A stretch of DNA of 64,000 bases from JANQRA01 sp035762545 (GTDB taxonomy: Bacteria; Actinomycetota; Acidimicrobiia; Spongiisociales; ZC4RG35): positions 1-64,000 of the forward strand of contig DASTOM010000031.1 of the NCBI GenBank assembly GCA_035762545.1, in the 5' to 3' direction. A program made the translations under genes and the position numbers. The notes under the pieces were generated by a model. The model worked only from the letters and a program-made list of their open reading frames with translations, was not told where the DNA came from and did not search any database. Of the stretch, positions 58,252-64,000 are shown in pieces (positions within the stretch are counted from its first letter, which is position 1; each line of letters opens with the position of its first letter).

Positions 58252-59147
58252 TCCTCAAAGCCCACGAACTGGATTTCTGGCTCCAGATTGGTGCCTGTGG
58301 CCTCGAATACCGCGGCTTTCACTCGGGACACCAGCTCGTGGATGTCGTCGGAGCTGGCTCCGGGGCCGGCGACGAAGAAGTTGGCGTGTTTCTCTGAGAC
58401 CGACACGTCACCGACCGCCAGTCCCTTGAGCCCCAGGCTGTCGATGATCTCGCCCGCGGTCGACCCCGGTGGGTTCTTGAACACGCTGCCGGCATTGAAC
58501 GTCCCACCCGGCTGGTTGTCCTTCCGCCATCGGGTGATCTCCCGCATGAGGTCGCTCCCCTGCCGGGGGTCCCCTTCTACCCCCTGGAACACCGCGGACA
58601 GGACCAACTGTGTCGATCCCACATTGGACTTCCGGTATGAGAGATCGAGATCCGATGCCGGGTATTCGGCTATGGCCCCACCGGCGAGTTCGGCGATCTC
58701 GACACTGGCGAGGAAGTCAACGGTCTCGGAGCCGAAGCATCCGGCGTTCTGACGTATCGCGCCGCCCACGGAACCGGGGACTCCCACCAAGAACTCGAGC
58801 CCTCCGACACCGGCGGCCACCGACGCCCGTGCCACTTTTGGCAGTGGTGCTGCGGCACCGGCCGTAACCGTCAGGCCGTCGACGGCTATCTGGGAGAAAT
58901 CGCCTCCGAGGCGGACTACGAGGCCGTCGAACCCACGGTCGGAGACGACCAGGTTCGAGCCTCGCCCCAGAACCAGGACAGGCAGCTCACCCGCCAGGCC
59001 GGTGGCGGTCAATTGCTCGACCTGGGTCCGGGTCTCCAGGGTGGCGACCAGTCGGGCGGGTCCACCAGCCTTGTAGGTGGTGAGGGGCCCAAGCGGGACG
59101 TTCTCCTCGAGGAAGCCCTGGGCGATGAGGCTGGCGACCGTGGTCAC
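58248..59147 (-). CDS. murB: UDP-N-acetylenolpyruvoylglucosamine reductase
   Basis: MurB reduces UDP-GlcNAc-enolpyruvate to UDP-MurNAc with FAD and NADPH. The 299-aa protein shows FAD-binding motifs TYKAGGPA, LGRGSNLVV and GVPGSVGGAIRQNAG, the catalytic serine in FNAGSVFKNPPG and the catalytic glutamate near the end (EPEIQFVG). The size and missing insertion place it in the type II group found in Gram-positives. It overlaps murC and ftsQ by 4 bases each. Confidence 0.96.
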   Translation of the reverse strand: MTTVASLIAQGFLEENVPLGPLTTYKAGGPARLVATLETRTQVEQLTATGLAGELPVLVLGRGSNLVVSDRGFDGLVVRLGGDFSQIAVDGLTVTAGAAAPLPKVARASVAAGVGGLEFLVGVPGSVGGAIRQNAGCFGSETVDFLASVEIAELAGGAIAEYPASDLDLSYRKSNVGSTQLVLSAVFQGVEGDPRQGSDLMREITRWRKDNQPGGTFNAGSVFKNPPGSTAGEIIDSLGLKGLAVGDVSVSEKHANFFVAGPGASSDDIHELVSRVKAAVFEATGTNLEPEIQFVGFEE

Positions 59148-60502
59148 GGCCGTGCTCCCAGAAGCGGCGCCAACTCGCCGTGGAGCAGGGTGATGTCCCC
59201 CGCCCCCAGGCTCAGCACCAAGTCGCCGGATTCGAGGAGCGGCTCGATGAAGTTGGCCACGTCGTAACGATGTGGCACATAGTGGACCGTGCCACCGGCC
59301 GCCCGTACTGCATCTGCGACGAGTTCCCCCGTCACCCCGGGCACCGGCGCTTCCCGTGCCCCGAAGACATCCGTGACCACCGCCACGTCGGCCCGGGCCA
59401 GTGCGGCCCCAAACTCTGTCGAGAAGCGCTCGGTGCGTGAGTAGAGATGTGGCTGGAACACGGCCCAGATCCGGCCCGGCGTCGATCCCGACGCCGCATC
59501 CAGAACCGCCGCGACCTCCGTTGGATGGTGGGCGTAGTCGTCGATCAGGATCACTCCCGACACGGTGCCCTTGTGGTCCCAGCGCCTACCGACACCGCGG
59601 TAGCCGGCGATAGCCTCGGCAGTCTCTCCCAGATCACGGCCGAGGTCGACGAGCAGTGCGATCGCACCGCTGGCGTTGAGGGCGATATGCCGTCCCGGCT
59701 GTCCCAGGTTGACCCGGACCGATCCCGGTCCTCCGGTGAGGGTGAAGTCGGTGTGGCCATCGCGGATCACGTGGTCGGTTATCACCCAGTCGGCGGAGGG
59801 GTCGAAGCCGTACGTCGTCGCACCCACGGCCTCCCCGACCCGTCGCGATCCCGGATCGTCGGCGCAGACTACGACGGGCCCGGCGACAGCGGAGGCGACA
59901 CCGCTGAAACTGGCTTCGAGCTCGGCTGCGTCACCGAAATGGTCGACGTGCTCGTGTTCGACGTTGGTGACGACCAGACCGGCGAGGTCGAGACTCTCGA
60001 ATGTGCGAAAGGCCTCATCGGCCTCGAGAACGAGCAGATCGTCGGTTCCGTAGTGGCCATTCGTGCCCAGATCGACCAGGTCGCCTCCGACGATGAAGGA
60101 GGGGTCCTCTCCCATGCGACGCAAGGCCGTGACCAGCATCGCGGTCGTCGTCGTCTTCCCGTGAGTCCCGGTGGCGCCGATGGTGGGGACCCCTCCGGTG
60201 ATGGCGGCGAGCAACTCGGGGCGGCGCCAGACCGGTAGACCCCGGTTGCGCGCCTCCGTCAACTCCTCGTCGTAATCGGGAACCGCCGAGGAAGCCACGA
60301 CCAGGCCCGCACCTACGACTTTCTCGGGATGGTGGCCTATTGCGACGTCGACGTCGAGGTCGGCGAGCGCCTGAACCGCCGCTCCCCATCTGAGGTCGGT
60401 ACCAGACACCTCGTGGCCGCTGGCGACGAGGAGCTTGGCGATGGCGCTCATGCCCGCACCGCCGATCCCAACGATGTGGACACGACCCTCTGGGAGACTC
60501 AT
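59144..60502 (-). CDS. murC: UDP-N-acetylmuramate--L-alanine ligase
   Basis: MurC adds the first amino acid to UDP-MurNAc. The 452-aa protein has a Rossmann N-terminal domain (HIVGIGGAGMSAIA), the ATP P-loop TGTHGKTTTT (about 110-119), TNVEHEHVDHFG metal-site residues and the C-terminal domain with DDYAHHPTE. Length and motif order are standard. It overlaps murG by 4 bases (ATGA) and murB by 4 bases, keeping the precursor enzymes in tight stoichiometry. Confidence 0.97.
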   Translation of the reverse strand: MSLPEGRVHIVGIGGAGMSAIAKLLVASGHEVSGTDLRWGAAVQALADLDVDVAIGHHPEKVVGAGLVVASSAVPDYDEELTEARNRGLPVWRRPELLAAITGGVPTIGATGTHGKTTTTAMLVTALRRMGEDPSFIVGGDLVDLGTNGHYGTDDLLVLEADEAFRTFESLDLAGLVVTNVEHEHVDHFGDAAELEASFSGVASAVAGPVVVCADDPGSRRVGEAVGATTYGFDPSADWVITDHVIRDGHTDFTLTGGPGSVRVNLGQPGRHIALNASGAIALLVDLGRDLGETAEAIAGYRGVGRRWDHKGTVSGVILIDDYAHHPTEVAAVLDAASGSTPGRIWAVFQPHLYSRTERFSTEFGAALARADVAVVTDVFGAREAPVPGVTGELVADAVRAAGGTVHYVPHRYDVANFIEPLLESGDLVLSLGAGDITLLHGELAPLLGARP

Positions 60503-61578
60503 CTCGCCGCCTCGATCATCACGTTGGCGATGGTAAGAGCGGCCTCGGGTTTGGCGAGCGCGGCGGTGGCGGATGCCATGGTGGCGAGACGGTCCTCGTC
60601 TGCGATCAGACCCTCGAGAAAGCCGCCGAGCCTGGCGAGATCGGCTTGTGCCACCACTTCAGCTGCGCCGATCCTGACCAGAGCCGTGGCGTTCTCCGTT
60701 TGGTGCCCACCCGATCCGAAGTCACCGGGTACCAGGATCGAAGGGGTGGCCGTAGCGGTCAACTCGGCCACAGCCCCACCGGCACGTGCCACCACGAGGT
60801 CGGATGCGGCGTAGAACAGCTCCATCCGGTCTTCGAACCCTCGACGGACCCACCTGACGCTCGGATGGGCATCCCGACTGTCCATCTCGTCGAGATGGGC
60901 CGCTCCCGTGAGATGGACGACGTTGACCTCGGGGCCGCTCCAAGTGCTCAGACAATCGGCTATCGCCTCATTTATGGCACCAGCGCCGAGCGAGCCGCCG
61001 AAGACTCCGACGGTCCTCCGGTCGGGGTCGAGGCCAAAGTGGTCGTGGGCCGTGGGTGAGAGCCCGGCTCGGTCGAAGGTCCAGAAGGCCTCCCGCACCG
61101 GGTTCCCGGTCCACTCGGCTCCCGGCAGACCTCTCGTCTCGGGGAAGGACGTGAAGGTGCGTCGCGCCCACCGAGCCGCGATGCGGTTGGCCAGCCCGGC
61201 TCCGGCGTTCTGTTCGGCGTTGAAGAGTGGCACCCGGTTGCGTCGTGCTGCGAGACCGGCCGGCACGGTGACGTATCCGCCCATGCCGAGGACGACTCTG
61301 ACCTTGCGGTCCTCGATCTCGGAGGAGATTGCGTTTCGGGCGCGCGCCACGACTCCGGGGATGCGGGCGTTCTGGAGGGTCAGTGATCGTTTCAGACCGG
61401 CCAGCTCGACACTGAAGAAGTGAAAGCCGTGATCCGGGTACACCTCGGCCTCGAGTCGGTCCCCCCCGACGTACATCACGTCTTCCTGGGCGACACCGAG
61501 TTCGAGCAGGGCCTCACCGACTGCGAGCCCGGGAAACACGTGACCCCCCGTCCCCGCGGCCGCGATCAGGTAGGTCAT
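60499..61578 (-). CDS. murG: Lipid II synthase MurG
   Basis: MurG transfers GlcNAc from UDP-GlcNAc to lipid I on the inner membrane face, giving lipid II. The 359-aa GT-B enzyme has the N-terminal glycine-rich loop AAAGTGGHVFPGLA, a second G-loop GGSLGAGAIN and the donor-site region ARAGGAVAELTA with HQTENA. The ATG at 61578 follows GAGGGG and lies 10 bases after the ftsW stop; longer in-frame sequence overlaps ftsW and is Pro-rich. Confidence 0.96.
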   Translation of the reverse strand: MTYLIAAAGTGGHVFPGLAVGEALLELGVAQEDVMYVGGDRLEAEVYPDHGFHFFSVELAGLKRSLTLQNARIPGVVARARNAISSEIEDRKVRVVLGMGGYVTVPAGLAARRNRVPLFNAEQNAGAGLANRIAARWARRTFTSFPETRGLPGAEWTGNPVREAFWTFDRAGLSPTAHDHFGLDPDRRTVGVFGGSLGAGAINEAIADCLSTWSGPEVNVVHLTGAAHLDEMDSRDAHPSVRWVRRGFEDRMELFYAASDLVVARAGGAVAELTATATPSILVPGDFGSGGHQTENATALVRIGAAEVVAQADLARLGGFLEGLIADEDRLATMASATAALAKPEAALTIANVMIEAAR

Positions 61579-61588
61579 CCATCGCCCC

Positions 61589-62797
61589 TCACCCGGAGCT
61601 TCCGGATTGAGTGGCGACCGGTTTGGCCGGGGCGGGCCCTCTTCCGTTCTGGGCGATATTGACCAGGATGCCGATGGCACCCATGGACACCGCGAGCGCG
61701 GTCGACCCGTAGGAGACGAATGGCAGGGCGATGCCGGTGATGGGGAGGACGCCGAGAACCCCGCCGATGTTCACGAGGGCCTGGAACGACAGCCAGACCG
61801 TGATCCCGGAAGCCACCATCCGGCCGAATCGATCCGGGGCCCTCACCGCCACGACCCAACCAGCGGCGGCGAGTGCGATGAACAGTGCGATGACCGTGAG
61901 GCCACCGACGAGACCGGTCTCCTCACCGATGATGGCGAAGATGAAGTCGGTGTGCGCGTTGGGCAGATAGAACCACCGTGCTCGTGAAGCACCGAGCCCA
62001 ACGCCGAACACCCCACCGTTCCCCAACGCGTAGTAGCCCTGGATCACCTGATAACCGTCACCGGACGGGTCGGCGTACGGGTCGAGGAACGAATCGATCC
62101 GGCTGGCTCGATAGTCGGCCTCGAACGCCAGATACGTCGTGGCCAGAACGGCCAACAGCCCGAGGACGAGGACGAATTTCATCGGGACGTCGGAAGCCAC
62201 GATCACGGCGAGGGCCGCAGCTCCGATGATGATCAGCGTGCCGAGATCCGGCTGGCGAATGACGAGGACGCCCACGACCCCGAGCGTCGCTGCCACCGGG
62301 ACGATGAAATGGGCGAAGCTGGTGAGCAGCTTCGCCTTCTTCTCGAGGAGGTAGGCCAGGACGAACACCACCGACACCTTGGCCAGCTCGGAAGGCTGGA
62401 ACGACGTCAGTCCAGGGAGACTCAGCCATCTCGTGGCTCCCCCCTCGGTGATTCCTCTCACTTCCACCGCGATCAGCAGACCCACCGTGGCCAGGAAAGC
62501 GGGGAACGCCAGTCGTCGGTAGATCCTGTAGGGGACCCGGGAGGCGACCAGCAGTGCCAACGTCCCCAGGCCGACGCCCACCAGCTGACGTTTCAGGAAC
62601 CGCCACTGATCCTGGGATTCCGTCTGGTTGAGAGCGTATGCCGACGAGGCGGACATGGTCACACCCAGACCCACCACGACCAGGACCACGACCAGGACGA
62701 GAAGGGTCGTTGTGGCGCGATCATTCACCTTCTGACGGGCCAGTTTGTCGCGCGCCGCGGCGCGGACCTTGGCCAGTGAAGTGACGTTGGCGGTCAT
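61589..62797 (-). CDS. ftsW: SEDS-family peptidoglycan polymerase FtsW
   Basis: FtsW is the septal glycosyltransferase that works with a class B PBP. The 402-aa protein has ten membrane helices, a basic cytoplasmic N-terminus and the SEDS signatures TSFQPSELAKV, RQPDLGTLII and the extracellular loop 4 region NAHTDFIFAIIGEETG, where the essential aspartate lies. GIALPFVSYGST near the end is also typical. Its ATG overlaps the murD stop by 4 bases. Confidence 0.96.
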   Translation of the reverse strand: MTANVTSLAKVRAAARDKLARQKVNDRATTTLLVLVVVLVVVGLGVTMSASSAYALNQTESQDQWRFLKRQLVGVGLGTLALLVASRVPYRIYRRLAFPAFLATVGLLIAVEVRGITEGGATRWLSLPGLTSFQPSELAKVSVVFVLAYLLEKKAKLLTSFAHFIVPVAATLGVVGVLVIRQPDLGTLIIIGAAALAVIVASDVPMKFVLVLGLLAVLATTYLAFEADYRASRIDSFLDPYADPSGDGYQVIQGYYALGNGGVFGVGLGASRARWFYLPNAHTDFIFAIIGEETGLVGGLTVIALFIALAAAGWVVAVRAPDRFGRMVASGITVWLSFQALVNIGGVLGVLPITGIALPFVSYGSTALAVSMGAIGILVNIAQNGRGPAPAKPVATQSGSSG

Positions 62798-64000
62798 TCC
62801 CTGTCAGCTCCCAGTCTCTCGTGAACCAGCTCGGCGAAACGGTCTCCGCGAGCCCCGTACGAGGTGAACTGATCGAAGCTGGCACACGCCGGGGCGAGGA
62901 GCACGGTGTCACCGGGCACGGCGAGACCTGCGGCGACCTCGACGGCGATCTCCATGGTGCCGGCCAGACGACCTCTCTCCCCGGCCGCCTCGACCAGGAC
63001 CGGGCCGGCCTCCCCGATACCGATGACCATCTTCACGTTGCTCTCGTCGGTGACCGGGCTGAGGTCGATGCCCTTGGCCAGACCCCCTGCGATCAGGATC
63101 ACGGGGCCGTGCGATCTGATCGATGCAACGGCGGCGTGCGGGTTGGTCGCCTTGGAGTCGTCCACCCAGGAGACTCCACCGCGTTCGGCGATCAACTGAC
63201 GACGATGAGCGCCCGGTTGAAAGTGGATCGCACCGGAGGCGACACCTTCTGCGCTGGCGCCCATCCTTCGAGCCAGAGCAGCGGCGCAGGACAGATTGAC
63301 GAGGTGGATCGGATCACGAGACACGAGCTCGCCTGCGTCGATCGCCACGTCGCCAATGACGAGGTTGCGTCCGTCGTAGCCACCACCGCCCTCGGGAATG
63401 CGATGGCCCGAGACCGGGAACAGCTCGGATGTCGCCGTCTCGGCCAACCGTGACGCGCCTTCGTCGTCGGCGTCGTAGACGAGGAGGTCGCTGGAGGTCT
63501 GGTTGGCGAAGATCTTCGCCTTGGCCGCGGCATAGGCATAGGCGGATCCGTGCCAATCGAGATGGTCGACGGCGACGTTCGTTATGGCTGCCGCCTCGGG
63601 GTGGAACTCCTCGGTGAACCGGAGCTGGAAGCTGGACACCTCGACGACGAGGGCGTCGTAGTGGTCGGTCGTGAAATCGGACAGAGGCGCACCGATGTTG
63701 CCGGTGGCGGGTGCATCGAGACCGCTGGCATCGAGCATGGCCGCCGTCGCCTCGGTGACGCTCGTCTTGCCGTTGGTACCAGTGACGGCGGCGATGGGGC
63801 TCTTCACGTGGCGGTAGGCGAATTCGATCTCACTGCAGATCGGGATACCTGATTCGAGGACCTCGACGACCGGGTGGGAGCGCTCGGGGAACCCGGGACT
63901 GGCGATCACGAGATCGACGCCGTGGAGGAGGATCGGGTCCCACGACCCGGAGGCGACGCCGACCCCGGGCTCGACCGGTGCCGACACGAGACTCTCGTCG
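62794..64000 (-). CDS. murD: UDP-N-acetylmuramoylalanine--D-glutamate ligase (5' end outside window)
   Basis: MurD adds D-Glu to UDP-MurNAc-L-Ala. About 400 residues are present: the end of the N-terminal Rossmann domain (DLVIASPGFPERSHP), the ATP P-loop VTGTNGKTSVTEA, NVAVDHLDWHGS with metal-site residues and the C-terminal domain with VSWVDDSKATNPHA. The frame stays open to the window edge, so the first about 50-60 residues lie beyond 64000; a GTG at 63987 is internal, not the start. It is the most upstream dcw gene visible. Confidence 0.95.
   Translation of the reverse strand, partial: DESLVSAPVEPGVGVASGSWDPILLHGVDLVIASPGFPERSHPVVEVLESGIPICSEIEFAYRHVKSPIAAVTGTNGKTSVTEATAAMLDASGLDAPATGNIGAPLSDFTTDHYDALVVEVSSFQLRFTEEFHPEAAAITNVAVDHLDWHGSAYAYAAAKAKIFANQTSSDLLVYDADDEGASRLAETATSELFPVSGHRIPEGGGGYDGRNLVIGDVAIDAGELVSRDPIHLVNLSCAAALARRMGASAEGVASGAIHFQPGAHRRQLIAERGGVSWVDDSKATNPHAAVASIRSHGPVILIAGGLAKGIDLSPVTDESNVKMVIGIGEAGPVLVEAAGERGRLAGTMEIAVEVAAGLAVPGDTVLLAPACASFDQFTSYGARGDRFAELVHERLGADRE

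Noticed and set aside
1..64000. CRISPR array, prophage, insertion sequence or rRNA operon
   Set aside because: I saw no regularly spaced repeats, integrase, transposase, phage structural gene or rRNA in the window.

Overview
The window is high-GC, densely packed bacterial chromosome with many GTG/TTG starts and 1-4 base gene overlaps. The gene set fits an actinobacterium (Actinomycetota): a dcw cluster in the order murD-ftsW-murG-murC-murB-ftsQ-ftsZ-pgeF-yggS-sepF-yggT-divIVA, a CopG/HicB-like regulator with a DUF4097 protein and a DrrAB-type exporter, a paired ArsA-like ATPase operon, an actinobacterial-type Tad/Flp pilus locus, and recurrent leaderless promoters. I lean towards a deep-branching class such as Acidimicrobiia. 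That placement is inference from gene content only.

Layout. 1-5.2 kb: uvrB overlapping two tandem membrane-anchored sulfatase-fold paralogues. 5.3-16.6 kb: coaE, a NarL-type two-component pair, two Flp pilin genes and, convergent to them, a Tad operon (cpaB, tadZ, tadA, a VWA-tadB fusion, tadC and a co-translated polytopic membrane protein). 16.6-24 kb: rpsA, polA, a small coiled-coil protein and a partner-switching module (STAS protein plus a MASE1-PP2C-HATPase protein). 24-24.7 kb: a frameshifted LAGLIDADG/HTH-type pseudogene and tRNA-Leu(CAA). 24.7-29.1 kb: DrrAB-like ABC exporter, DUF4097 protein and RHH regulator, divergent from an amidohydrolase across a phased operator array. 29.2-34.1 kb: OmpR-type two-component system, ygfZ, ccdA, and a beta-lactamase-fold lipoprotein. 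34.2-38.7 kb: MFS, MATE, nth, EamA exporter and a small membrane protein. 38.7-43 kb: folA-thyA, a 72-aa protein with two ArsA-like ATPases, and a HAD-IB phosphatase. 43-49.4 kb: dnaE, rhomboid protease, rluD, lspA and a TraR/DksA zinc-ribbon protein. 49.5-53.2 kb: a divergent ileS and gtrA. 53.2-64 kb: the division and cell-wall cluster, with murD cut by the window end.

How the parts work together: most of the right half is one minus-strand envelope-growth block that makes lipid II precursors (MurC/B/G/D), flips or polymerises them (FtsW), and builds the divisome (FtsQ, FtsZ, SepF, DivIVA). The Tad locus holds the pilins, assembly ATPase, platform proteins and TadZ, but no prepilin peptidase and no secretin is visible. 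The most distinctive items are the 11-bp-phased TGGCACCA operator array at 27748-27809, a VWA domain fused to TadB, a single protein carrying both an RsbU-like phosphatase and an RsbW-like kinase domain, an isoleucyl-tRNA synthetase with altered HIGH and KMSKS motifs, and a recurring TAnnnT-N6/7-RTG arrangement that implies widespread leaderless transcription.
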